Shown: in pieces, positions 51,432 to 59,651 of the stretch
Layout of the letters: each line of letters begins with the position of its first letter
How positions within the stretch are numbered: position 1 is the first letter of the stretch
Source of the DNA: CAWCUU01 sp963798855
GTDB lineage: Bacteria > Gemmatimonadota > Gemmatimonadetes > Longimicrobiales > RSA9
Length of the DNA stretch: 64,000 nt
NCBI GenBank assembly: GCA_963798855.1
Contig: CAWCUU010000001.1
Coordinates: 1,364,001-1,428,000 of the forward strand
Direction: 5' to 3'
Program-made: the position numbers and the translations under genes
Notes under the pieces: model-generated
Told to the model about the DNA's origin: nothing
The model's database searches: none
The model's input: the letters and a program-made list of their open reading frames with translations, nothing else

Positions 51432-53261
51432 GTGACGGACGGAACTCTCCAGAAGAAGCTGCGCCATCTACCGAGCCGGCCGGGCGTCTACCTGTTTCGG
51501 GACGCCCGGGGCGAGATCCTCTACATCGGCAAGGCGAAGTCGCTGCGCTCGCGCGTGCGCAGCCACTTCTCGCCGGAGCCGACGTCGCTGAAGAACCGCG
51601 AGATGCTTCGGCGGGTGAGCGATGTGGAGACGATCGTGGTTGGCTCCGAGGCGGAGGCGCTGCTGCTGGAGGCGAATCTGATCAAGGCGCACCACCCTCG
51701 CTTCAACATCCAGCTCCGCGACGACAAGCGATATCCATACATAAAGGTGACGGTCCACGAACCGTTTCCCCGCGTCTTCGTCACGCGACGGCTGCTGAAC
51801 GACGGCTCGCGCTACTTCGGGCCGTACACGGAAGTCGGGGTCATGCGCCACGCGCTGGAGGTGATCAAGCGGCTGTTCACCGTGCGGAGCTGCCGCTACG
51901 ATCTGCCGGGCGAGGCGCCGGCGAGACCGTGCCTGGACTATCACATCGGGCGCTGCGCGGCTCCCTGCGTCGGATTGCAGTCGCAGGCGGATTACCGCGT
52001 GATGATGGACGAGGTGCTGGACGTTCTCGGCGGTCGCACGGCAGGCGTGCGGACGCGGGTCGAATCCGAGATGAAGTCGGCGGCGCAGTCGATGGACTTC
52101 GAGCGGGCGGCGTCGCTCCGCGACGTGCTCGCCGGACTCGCTGGGATCGAGGCGCGGCAGCGGGCGATGGACTTGCGTGGAGGCGACCAGGATGTGTTCG
52201 GGCTGGCGCGAGACGGATCGCAGGCGTGCGTCACGCGGCTGCGGATCCGGGGCGGCAAGCTGCTCGGGCGCGAGACGCGGTTCTTCCGCGAGCTGGAGGA
52301 GGAACCGGACGGCGAGGTGCTGGGCGCGGCGGCGAGCGCGTTCTACCTCGGGCAGGGCGAGCTCGGCCTGACGGACCTGCCGCGCGAGGTGCTCGTGCCG
52401 GTGGACTTCGAGGATCGCGAGAGCCTCGCCGAGGTCCTCTCGGAGCGCGCCGGGCGGAAGGTCTTCCTGCTCGTGCCGCAGCGCGGGGACAAGCGGCGGC
52501 TCATCGAGCTGGCGGCGCAGAACGCGCGCCATCTGCTCGAAGAGCGCGCGGTGCTCAGCGAGGCGGTGGCCGACCGCGCGGACGACATCCTCTACGAGCT
52601 GCAGCATGCGCTCGATCTGAAGAGCGTTCCTCGGATGATCGCCTGCTTCGACATCTCCCATACGCAGGGCACCGAGGTGGTCGGGAGCGCTGCGGTCTTC
52701 GTTAACGGGGAGCCGGCGAAGAGCGAGTACCGTCGCTTCCGCGTGCGCGGCGCGTGGGGCAACGACGACTTCCGCTCCATGCGCGAGGTCGTCGGTCGCT
52801 ACCTGCGACGCCGCATCGACGAGGAGAAGCCGCTTCCGGAGCTGATCGTCATCGACGGCGGCAAGGGACAGCTCAGCGCGGCGCTCTCGGAGGCACGCGA
52901 AGCCGGAGCCGTCGATGTCGCGCTATGCGCGCTCGCCAAGCGGGAGGAGGAGGTCTATCTTCCGGCCCGGTCCGCGCCGGTGCGCATGAGCCGCTCCGCC
53001 GCCTCGCTGCGGCTCCTCCAGCAGCTGCGCGACGAGGCGCACCGCTTCGCCCACGGCTACAATCGCAAGCTGCGCAAGCGCCGGACCCTGCGCAGCGCAC
53101 TCGAAGAGGTGCCGGGGATCGGACCGGTTCGCCAGCAGGCGTTGCTCGCGCGATTCGGCAGCGTGCGCGCGCTGCGCGCCGCCACGGCCGACGAAATCTC
53201 ATCCGTACCCGGCTTCTCGCATGAGCTGGCGCGCAGACTCCACGACCACCTCAGCGCCTGA
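51432..53261 (+). CDS. uvrC: UvrABC system protein C
   Basis: UvrC makes both incisions in nucleotide excision repair. The 609-residue protein has the GIY-YIG domain (PGVYLFRDARGEILYIGKAK, 17-36), a Cys-rich region (CLDYHIGRCAAPC), the UVR motif (MDFERAASLRDVLAGL), the RNase-H-like nuclease half (CFDISHTQGTEVVGSAAVFV, IDGGKGQLSAAL), and C-terminal helix-hairpin-helix repeats (LEEVPGIGPVRQQALLARFG). GTG at 51432 is the start. The 160-nt gap before it shows a small GC hairpin but no gene. Confidence 0.96.
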   Translation: MTDGTLQKKLRHLPSRPGVYLFRDARGEILYIGKAKSLRSRVRSHFSPEPTSLKNREMLRRVSDVETIVVGSEAEALLLEANLIKAHHPRFNIQLRDDKRYPYIKVTVHEPFPRVFVTRRLLNDGSRYFGPYTEVGVMRHALEVIKRLFTVRSCRYDLPGEAPARPCLDYHIGRCAAPCVGLQSQADYRVMMDEVLDVLGGRTAGVRTRVESEMKSAAQSMDFERAASLRDVLAGLAGIEARQRAMDLRGGDQDVFGLARDGSQACVTRLRIRGGKLLGRETRFFRELEEEPDGEVLGAAASAFYLGQGELGLTDLPREVLVPVDFEDRESLAEVLSERAGRKVFLLVPQRGDKRRLIELAAQNARHLLEERAVLSEAVADRADDILYELQHALDLKSVPRMIACFDISHTQGTEVVGSAAVFVNGEPAKSEYRRFRVRGAWGNDDFRSMREVVGRYLRRRIDEEKPLPELIVIDGGKGQLSAALSEAREAGAVDVALCALAKREEEVYLPARSAPVRMSRSAASLRLLQQLRDEAHRFAHGYNRKLRKRRTLRSALEEVPGIGPVRQQALLARFGSVRALRAATADEISSVPGFSHELARRLHDHLSA

Positions 53262-53268
53262 CCCGCCG

Positions 53269-54717
53269 ATGGTTCGAACCCGCTTCGCGCCGAGCCCCAC
53301 CGGCAGCCTGCACGTCGGCAACGCGCGGATCGCCATTCTCAACTGGCTCTTCGCCCGCCAGAACGACGGGGTGTTCGTGCTGCGGATCGAGGACACCGAC
53401 GTCGAACGGAACGTGCCCGGGGCCGACCAGGAGATGCTGCAGGACCTCCGCTGGCTCGGCCTCTTCTGGGACGAGGGACCGGGGCAGGGGAGCGGAGGCG
53501 GCGAGCACCCCGTGCCGTATCGCCAGAGCGACCGGCTCGGCTACTACGCGGAGTACGCCGAGTGGCTGATCGCGGCGGGGGCGGCGTACCGGTGCTACTG
53601 CACGGTGGAGGAGCTGGCCGAGCGCCGCGAGGCGGCACTCGCCTCGGGCAGACAGCCGCACTACGATCGTACCTGCGCCGACCTGGCCCCCGAGCGCGAG
53701 ACCCGGCTCCGCGAGCAGGGGCGGGAGCCCGCGGTTCGCTTTCGCGTCGAGGGGCAGGGCCCGGTCCGGGTCCACGATCTGGTGCGGGGAGTCGTGGAGG
53801 TCGACCGCACCGAGCTGGGCGACTTCGTGATTCTCCGCTCCGATGGCCGGCCGACCTACAACTTCGCCGCGGTCGTGGACGACCTGCTCATGGACATCAC
53901 CCACGTGATCCGCGGCGCGGCGCACCTCTCCAACACGCCGCGGCAGGTGCTGCTTTACGAGAGCATAGGCCACCGACCGCCGCTGTTCGCGCACGTGCCC
54001 ATGGTGCTCGGCGAGGATCGGCAGAAGCTCTCCAAGCGACACGGCGCACGGCCCCTGAGCGACTACCGCGCGGAGGGATTCCACCCCGATGCCATCGTCA
54101 ACTATCTGTCGCTTCTCTCCTGGTCGACCCCCTCGGGCGAGGAGTTCCTCAGCCGGGAGCGACTCATTCAGGAGATCGACCTCGAGCGGATCGGCGTCGC
54201 CGACGCCGTGTTCGATCCCGGGAAGCTGCGCTGGCTCTCCGCGAGACACATTGACGCGATGCCCCTCGACGCGCTCGTCGCCGCCGTTTCGCCGTTCATC
54301 GACCGGTCGCGGTTTCCGCTCTCCGACGATCTGCTACCGACGATCGTCGAGGCCGCTCGCAGCCACCTCACCACCTTCTCCGAGATCGATGAGCAGCTCG
54401 AGCGGTTCTTCGCGGTCGACGGCCCTTCGCCGGAGGCCACGCAGGCTCTCCGCGGCGACCCCGTCGCACGAGCCGTGCTCCTCGAGACCGCGAGCGCCTT
54501 CGCCGAGCTAGCGGACTGGCGCGCAGACGCGATCGACGCCGCGATCCGCCAGGCGGGGCGTCGAGCCGGCGCTCGCGGCCGCAGCCTCTTTCTGCCGCTC
54601 CGGCTGGCGCTCACCGGGGACGAGCACGGGCCGCCGCTGCCCGCCCTGCTGGCCGTTCTCGGACGCGAGCGAACGCTCCGCCTGCTCGGCGATGCGGCCG
54701 CTCCCGATGCCGTTTGA
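53269..54717 (+). CDS. gltX: Glutamyl-tRNA synthetase
   Basis: GltX charges tRNA-Glu (and supplies Glu-tRNA for haem synthesis in many bacteria). The 482-residue class I enzyme has the HIGH motif as HVGN at 15-18 (FAPSPTGSLHVGNARIA) and KMSKS as KLSKR at 253-257. The catalytic core continues with RIEDTDVERNV and VDDLLMDITHVIRG, and the C-terminal helical anticodon domain follows. ATG at 53269 puts the first strand at the N-terminus; an upstream in-frame start lies inside uvrC. The four-Cys zinc site of some GluRS is not evident. Confidence 0.96.
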   Translation: MVRTRFAPSPTGSLHVGNARIAILNWLFARQNDGVFVLRIEDTDVERNVPGADQEMLQDLRWLGLFWDEGPGQGSGGGEHPVPYRQSDRLGYYAEYAEWLIAAGAAYRCYCTVEELAERREAALASGRQPHYDRTCADLAPERETRLREQGREPAVRFRVEGQGPVRVHDLVRGVVEVDRTELGDFVILRSDGRPTYNFAAVVDDLLMDITHVIRGAAHLSNTPRQVLLYESIGHRPPLFAHVPMVLGEDRQKLSKRHGARPLSDYRAEGFHPDAIVNYLSLLSWSTPSGEEFLSRERLIQEIDLERIGVADAVFDPGKLRWLSARHIDAMPLDALVAAVSPFIDRSRFPLSDDLLPTIVEAARSHLTTFSEIDEQLERFFAVDGPSPEATQALRGDPVARAVLLETASAFAELADWRADAIDAAIRQAGRRAGARGRSLFLPLRLALTGDEHGPPLPALLAVLGRERTLRLLGDAAAPDAV

Positions 54718-54742
54718 CCCCACACACCAAGCCCTCTACATT
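54714..54742 (+). promoter_or_regulatory. Sigma-70 promoter for larC
   Basis: TTGACC (54714-54719) and TACATT (54737-54742) are 17 nt apart. The -35 overlaps the gltX stop codon. The leader to larC would be about 95 nt, with GGGGGTGAG before its GTG. Confidence 0.6.
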
Positions 54743-54844
54743 TCCGCGTTTCCGTCGACAGGTCGCTGCCGAACCGGCGCTCGCGTCTGGCGCGCGCGCG
54801 GCACGACGAGGAACGAGGAGGACCTGCTCAGGGGGTGAGATCGG

Positions 54845-56023
54845 GTGCGTGCGCTGATCTTCGATCCGTTCGCGGGCATCAGCGGCGACATGATTCTCGG
54901 TGCGCTGGTGGACCTCGGGCTGGACGTCGCCTGGCTGGACGCCTTCGTCGCGTCGCTCGGGCTCGACGGCGTGGTGCTCCGGGTCGAAGCCGCGCAGCGC
55001 CGCGGCATCGCCTGCCGGCAGGTCCGCTTCGAGCTCCCTCCGGAGCGCGCGCATCGGCATCTCTCCGACGTTCTGGAGGTGATCGAGCACAGCGGGTGCG
55101 CCGCCTCCGTCAGGGAGCGGGCCGCGGCCATCTTCCATCGCCTGGCGGAGGCCGAAGCCGACGTCCACGGCGTCTCCGTGGATGCGATCCACTTCCACGA
55201 GGTCGGAGCCCTCGACGCGATCCTCGACGTGCTCTGCGCCGTGGCCGGCCTGGCCGAGCTCGGCATCGAGCGCGTCTACACTCGCCCCGTCGCGCTCGGG
55301 CACGGCTGGATCCAGATCGAGCACGGACGCTTCCCCGTGCCGGCCCCCGCCACGCTTAAGTTGTTGCAGGGATTGCCGGTACGAGAAACATCACTGGAGG
55401 GGGAGTGTACGACCCCCACCGGCGCCGCCATCCTGGCCGGGCTCGTCGAGCGGACGCGCCCGCCCGCCACCTTCACGCTGTACGGCAGCGGCTACGGCGC
55501 CGGCGAGCGCGATCCCGCGGATCGACCGAACTGTCTGCGGGCCATCCTCTGCGATCCGGTCGTACCGGAGGCGGCGGACCGGCTGTACCTGGTGCAGGCC
55601 GATCTCGACGACTTCGCGCCGGAGTATGCCCCTTCGGCACAGGATGCGCTGTTCGAGGCCGGCGCGCTTGATGCGGTGACGTCGACGGTCGGGATGAAGA
55701 AGGGCCGGCCGGCGTTGCGGCTCGAGGCGCTCGTGAGCGCCGACCGGCTGGATGGGGTGCTGGACGCGCTCTTCCGCGCGACGAGCACGATCGGCGCACG
55801 TTACTGGCCCGTGGCTCGACCGATGCTGGAGCGTCGCCAGGAGACGGTGGAGTGGCGCGGTCACCGCCTGCGCCGCAAGCGCGTGAAGTTGCCGGGTGGC
55901 GGCGAGCGCTCCAAGCTGGAGTACGAGGACATTGCGCGGGTGGCGCGCGAGCTCGGCCTCTCGCCCTTCGAGGTGCGCGTGGCCGTGGAGACGGAGGCGG
56001 CGCTGGTCGCCCCTGACGAATGA
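54845..56023 (+). CDS. larC: LarC, nickel insertase for the nickel-pincer cofactor
   Basis: LarC inserts nickel into pyridinium bis-thiocarboxylate mononucleotide to make the pincer cofactor of lactate racemase and relatives. The 392-residue protein starts MRALIFDPFAGISGDMILGA, and has FHEVGALDAILDVLC, GRFPVPAPATLKLLQGLPV, ECTTPTGAAILAGL, VQADLDDFAPEYAPSAQDAL and MKKGRPALRLEALV. In Lactiplantibacillus it is made by a frameshift from two ORFs; here it is one intact frame. larA, larB and larE are not nearby. Confidence 0.93.
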   Translation: MRALIFDPFAGISGDMILGALVDLGLDVAWLDAFVASLGLDGVVLRVEAAQRRGIACRQVRFELPPERAHRHLSDVLEVIEHSGCAASVRERAAAIFHRLAEAEADVHGVSVDAIHFHEVGALDAILDVLCAVAGLAELGIERVYTRPVALGHGWIQIEHGRFPVPAPATLKLLQGLPVRETSLEGECTTPTGAAILAGLVERTRPPATFTLYGSGYGAGERDPADRPNCLRAILCDPVVPEAADRLYLVQADLDDFAPEYAPSAQDALFEAGALDAVTSTVGMKKGRPALRLEALVSADRLDGVLDALFRATSTIGARYWPVARPMLERRQETVEWRGHRLRRKRVKLPGGGERSKLEYEDIARVARELGLSPFEVRVAVETEAALVAPDE

Positions 56024-56075
56024 GACGCATCGAGAGGTGCGGTTTCTGTTTACTCACATCGGAGGATTAGAACGG

Positions 56076-57446
56076 ATGAACCGGACCCTGGGGCTCATCC
56101 TTGCCCTGGCCGCCACGACCACGGCGGGCGCGTGCGCCTCGTCCGGCGGGGGGCAGGCCACGGCACAGCCGACGCCGGCCGCCGCAACCGAGACGCCGGC
56201 CCAGCCCGGGAAGCAGTACCCGCCCGGCATCGCGAAGCCGTCCGACACCGACGAGACGCGGAAGGCGACGATCATGCTGGTGAAGGCGCAGGCGCAGAAG
56301 GACTCGGCCGCGGCCGCGCAGCAGTACCAGCAGGCACTCCAGACGGTGAAGGAGGGGCTGCAAAAGGACTCGCTGAACCCGAAGCTCTGGCTGACGCTGG
56401 GGCAGGCGGCGGCCGGGCTGAGCCAGTACGAGCTGGCCGACTCCGCCTTCAGCCGGGCGCAGGAGATCTATCCCGCCTACGAGCCGGACGTCGAGTCCGA
56501 GCGCGAGTCTGCGTGGATCGCAGCGTTCAACGCCGGCGTCAAGGCGCTGCAGGCGGGCAACAAGGAGGAGGCGCAGACGCAGCTCGAAAGGGCGCAGATG
56601 GTCTATGACAAGCGTCCCGAAGCGCTGATGAACCTGGCTTCGATCTATGTCGGCCAGGATCAGCCGGAGAAGGCTGCCGCGGCGTACGCGCGCGTGCTCG
56701 AGATCGTCAACGACACCGCCCGCGCGAGCCTGCCGGCGGAGGTCACGGCCGACTGGGACCGTTACGGCAGGATGGCGCGCTCCAACACGGCGCAGCTCTA
56801 CGCGCAGGCGGGCGTGGACGCGTTCCGCGCGGAGAAGTACGACGAGGCGGCCGGTGACTTCCAGAAGGCGCTCGACATCAATCCGTTCTATCGCGACGCG
56901 CTCTACAACCTGGCTCAGGCGCTCTATCTGCAGACGAACCAGCTCGAGGAGCAGCGCGACTCGGCAGCCGCGGCCGAGAAGCAGCAGATCGAGGGCGAGC
57001 TGCAGGGCCTCTACAAGAAGTTCGTGGACGTGTCGGAGAAGGTGCGCGAGATCGATCCGTACAACGGCAACGCCCTGCTCCTGCTGGCGCGCGGCTACCG
57101 CGGCCTGGGTCTGATCGCCACCACGCCGGCCGAGAAGAAGGAGTGGCAGGACAAGGCGCTCGCGGCCCTGCAGGACCAGCAGGCCATGAAGTTCCAGGTG
57201 ACCAACATGCAGGTCGCAACGCAGGACAGCGCGATGCAGTTGCAGGGCACGCTGGAGAATGCGTCCCTCGATCAGGGCACCCCCGTCACGCTCAAGTTCA
57301 CGATGCTGGACGAGGGCGGGGCCGATGTGGGCAGCAACACGGTGACCGTGAATGCGCCCGCGAAGACGGAGTCCACCTCCTTCCAGCTCACCGTTCCGGT
57401 CAGCAGGGACGTGCTCGGCTGGAAGTACGAGCGGGTTCAGCAGTAG
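56076..57446 (+). CDS. TPR-repeat lipoprotein
   Basis: A 456-residue envelope protein. The signal ends in a lipobox-like ATTTAGAC then ASSGGG, so it is probably a lipoprotein. After an Ala/Pro/Thr-rich linker come several tetratricopeptide repeats (LWLTLGQAAAGLSQYELADS, ALMNLASIYVGQDQPEKAAA, AEKYDEAAGDFQKALDINPF), and a C-terminal strand-rich domain (about 370-456). A good GGAGG at 56061 precedes ATG 56076. The partner it binds is unknown. A strong terminator follows. Confidence 0.83.
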   Translation: MNRTLGLILALAATTTAGACASSGGGQATAQPTPAAATETPAQPGKQYPPGIAKPSDTDETRKATIMLVKAQAQKDSAAAAQQYQQALQTVKEGLQKDSLNPKLWLTLGQAAAGLSQYELADSAFSRAQEIYPAYEPDVESERESAWIAAFNAGVKALQAGNKEEAQTQLERAQMVYDKRPEALMNLASIYVGQDQPEKAAAAYARVLEIVNDTARASLPAEVTADWDRYGRMARSNTAQLYAQAGVDAFRAEKYDEAAGDFQKALDINPFYRDALYNLAQALYLQTNQLEEQRDSAAAAEKQQIEGELQGLYKKFVDVSEKVREIDPYNGNALLLLARGYRGLGLIATTPAEKKEWQDKALAALQDQQAMKFQVTNMQVATQDSAMQLQGTLENASLDQGTPVTLKFTMLDEGGADVGSNTVTVNAPAKTESTSFQLTVPVSRDVLGWKYERVQQ

Positions 57447-57484
57447 AGCCGACGATCGGCTCGATTCGAGCCGGTCGCCGCTCG

Positions 57485-57512
57485 AAGGGGTGTCCGCGAG
57501 GGCACCCCTTTT
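57485..57512 (+). terminator. Rho-independent terminator after the TPR gene
   Basis: AAGGGGTGTCC (57485-57495) pairs fully with GGGCACCCCTT (57500-57510) around a GCGA tetraloop, followed by a short T-run. An 11-bp stem with a GNRA loop is unambiguous. Confidence 0.92.
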
Positions 57513-57596
57513 CGCTGCGGCGTCTCGTGGTGTACGCTTCTTGCGCGACCCAGGGTCGCCAACCGACGTCACCAACCTGTCGACCGAAGGTGAGCG

Positions 57597-58139
57597 ATGG
57601 AGAGCGAGCGCGTCCGCGACTGCCCCCGCTGCGCGGAAACCGTCTCCGCGGAGGCGGACTATTGTGCGGTATGCGGTGAGCTGTTCACATCCGCCCGCTG
57701 CGCCGGCCACCCCGACCGGGAGGCCGTCGGCCGCTGCGTCATCTGCGGCCGGGCGGTATGCCGCGAGTGCCGGTCCGGCGAGCGTCAGGCCTGCCTTTGC
57801 GAGGAGCACGCGAGCGTGCCCGTGATCGAGGGTTGGGCGCAGGTCTACTCGACCGGCGACGAGATCGAGGCTCAGCTGATCGAGGAGAACCTGCGCGCGG
57901 AGGGCATCGACTCCCGCGTGTTCTCGCAGAAGGACCGCTCCTTCGCCGTGGCGCTCGGCGATCTCAGCCCGGTGCGGGTGCTGGTGCCCGCGTATGCCTA
58001 TACGGATGCGCTCCAGGTCATCCGCGGGCACCTGTCGCAGGAGGGCGAGGTCGTCTTCGCCTGTCCCCAATGTGGCGAGGCGGTCGAGGAGGATGCCGAG
58101 ACGTGCGAGTCGTGTGGGGCCGCGCTGGGGAGGCGCTGA
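57597..58139 (+). CDS. Multi-zinc-finger protein with DUF2007-like domain
   Basis: A 180-residue soluble protein with three predicted zinc sites: an N-terminal ribbon (C9, C12, C23, C26), a B-box-like cluster (C35, H38, C47, C50, C55, C58, C66, C68, H71), and a C-terminal ribbon (C156, C159, C170, C173). Between them, about 75-150, lies a segment (LIEENLRAEGIDSRVFSQKD, then PVRVLVPAYAYTDALQVI) that resembles DUF2007 putative signal-transducing proteins. I cannot name a function. The stop codon lies inside the first unit of the 13-bp repeat array. Confidence 0.75.
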   Translation: MESERVRDCPRCAETVSAEADYCAVCGELFTSARCAGHPDREAVGRCVICGRAVCRECRSGERQACLCEEHASVPVIEGWAQVYSTGDEIEAQLIEENLRAEGIDSRVFSQKDRSFAVALGDLSPVRVLVPAYAYTDALQVIRGHLSQEGEVVFACPQCGEAVEEDAETCESCGAALGRR

Positions 58140-58288
58140 CGGAAGGCGCTGAACGAAGGCGCTGAACGAAGGCGCTCACGAAGGCGCTCACGGAAGGCGC
58201 TCACGGAAGGCGCTGACGGAAGGCGCCTGTGGTCAGCGCCTGCTGTAAACGCCTGCTGTAAGCGCCTGCAGTAAACGCCTGAAGTAAA
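58132..58288. repeat. Facing arrays of the 13-bp repeat (locus 2)
   Basis: GGCGC starts at 58132, 58145, 58158, 58171, 58183, 58196, 58209 and 58222 (13-nt steps, one of 12), with units such as GGCGCTCACGGAA and GGCGCTGAACGAA. The opposite orientation follows at 58236, 58249, 58262 and 58275 (minus-strand units GGCGTTTACAGCA, GGCGCTTACAGCA, GGCGTTTACTGCA). Only about 10 nt separate the arms, so a long hairpin can form. It begins inside the stop of the zinc-finger gene and ends about 70 nt before the DUF512 gene. Confidence 0.9.
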
Positions 58289-58355
58289 ACATCTTTCAGG
58301 GCTACGGTGTACCGACGGGGCGGCCGAATTGGCCACCCCGAATCACGAGGAGGAG

Positions 58356-59651
58356 ATGGTCCGGATCGCGGAGGTGCTCCCCGGCAGCATCGCGGAGGAG
58401 CTGGAGCTGGAGATCGGCAGCCGCATCGTGCGTATCAACGGCGAGCCGGTGCGCGACGTGATCGACCTGCGTTTCCTGGAGGCCGATGGCCTGCTGGAGA
58501 TGGAGGTCGTCTCGGCGTCCTGTGGCGAGTCCGTCGTGTACGAGATCGAGAAGGATGCGGCGGAGGGGCTCGGTGTGCGGCCGGAGCAGGACGTGGTGCG
58601 GCAGTGCGCGAACAAGTGCGTCTTCTGCTTCATCGACGGCAACCCTCCCGCGGCGCGGTCGCGCCTGATGCTGAAGGATGACGACTTCCGTCTGTCGTTC
58701 AGCTACGGCAGCTACGTCACGCTGACGAACCTGGGACCGCGCGGCTTTCGCCGGCTGATCGAGCAGCGGCTGTCTCCGCTGTACGTGAGCGTGCACGCCA
58801 CCGAGCCGGAGCTGCGCGAGCGGCTGCTGGGCGTGGCGCGCGGCGGCGACATTCTGGAGCGGCTGCGCGAGCTGCTGGAGGGCGGGCTCGAGGTCCACAC
58901 TCAGATCGTGCTGTGTCCGGAGTGGAACGACGGCGCCCACCTCGAGCGCACGATGCGGGATCTCTGGGAGCTGGGTCCCGGCGTTCTGTCGCTGTCGGTG
59001 GTACCGGTGGGGCTCACGCGCTACAATCTCGGCCGGCCGGTCCGCCTGCTGCGCCCCGAGGAGGCGAAGCGGGTGATCGCGCAGGTGGATGGTGTGCGCG
59101 ACGTCGCGCTGGCGGAGCGTGGCCTCGGCTGGGCGTATGCCGCCGACGAGCTGTTCCTGATCGCCGGCCTCGAGGTCCCGACGGCGCCCTATTACGACGA
59201 CTGGCCCCTCACAGAGAACGGCGTCGGGGCCGTGCGCGGCTTTCTCGACGACCTTTCAGGAGCGCCGCTGCCGTCGCTGGACGGACGTCGCATCGCTCTC
59301 GTCACGGGGACGCGCATGACGGAGCTGATCGAGCCGCTGCTCTCGGGCGTGAGAGCCGCGACGGGCGCGGACCTCGAGCTGCTCGCCGTTCGCAACGGGA
59401 TGTTCGGCGACACCGTGACGACGGCCGGACTGCTGCCCGGAGCGGACATCCGGGACGCCGTACTCGACGCCGGCCGTCGTGATGCGGCCTCGCCGGGACA
59501 CCGGTTCGATGTCGTGCTCCTGCCGGCCGAAGCGCTGAACGACGACGGCGTCTTCATCGATGATCTGCCACTGGACGCGCTCGCGCAGGCCCTCGCGCCT
59601 GCCCGACTGCTCGCCGGTCACACCCTCACCGCCACCCTCGCCGCGCTGTGA
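58356..59651 (+). CDS. DUF512 protein with PDZ and radical-SAM-like domains
   Basis: A 431-residue protein with an N-terminal PDZ-like domain (IAEVLPGSIAEELELEIG), then a CxxxCxxC cluster (C84, C88, C91 in CANKCVFCFID) of the kind that holds a 4Fe-4S centre in radical SAM enzymes, a barrel-like middle (LYVSVHATEPELRERLLGV), and the C-terminal DUF512. The reaction is unknown. Its position directly before der is conserved in other phyla. I chose ATG 58356, which follows GAGGAGGAG; a TTG nine codons earlier is also possible. The stop overlaps der's GTG by 4 nt. Confidence 0.88.
   Translation: MVRIAEVLPGSIAEELELEIGSRIVRINGEPVRDVIDLRFLEADGLLEMEVVSASCGESVVYEIEKDAAEGLGVRPEQDVVRQCANKCVFCFIDGNPPAARSRLMLKDDDFRLSFSYGSYVTLTNLGPRGFRRLIEQRLSPLYVSVHATEPELRERLLGVARGGDILERLRELLEGGLEVHTQIVLCPEWNDGAHLERTMRDLWELGPGVLSLSVVPVGLTRYNLGRPVRLLRPEEAKRVIAQVDGVRDVALAERGLGWAYAADELFLIAGLEVPTAPYYDDWPLTENGVGAVRGFLDDLSGAPLPSLDGRRIALVTGTRMTELIEPLLSGVRAATGADLELLAVRNGMFGDTVTTAGLLPGADIRDAVLDAGRRDAASPGHRFDVVLLPAEALNDDGVFIDDLPLDALAQALAPARLLAGHTLTATLAAL

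Noticed and set aside
56067..58070. Minus-strand open frame of about 667 codons
   Set aside because: It lies opposite the TPR lipoprotein, a strong terminator and the zinc-finger gene, all of which have motifs; the antisense translation has none. High GC makes such frames common.
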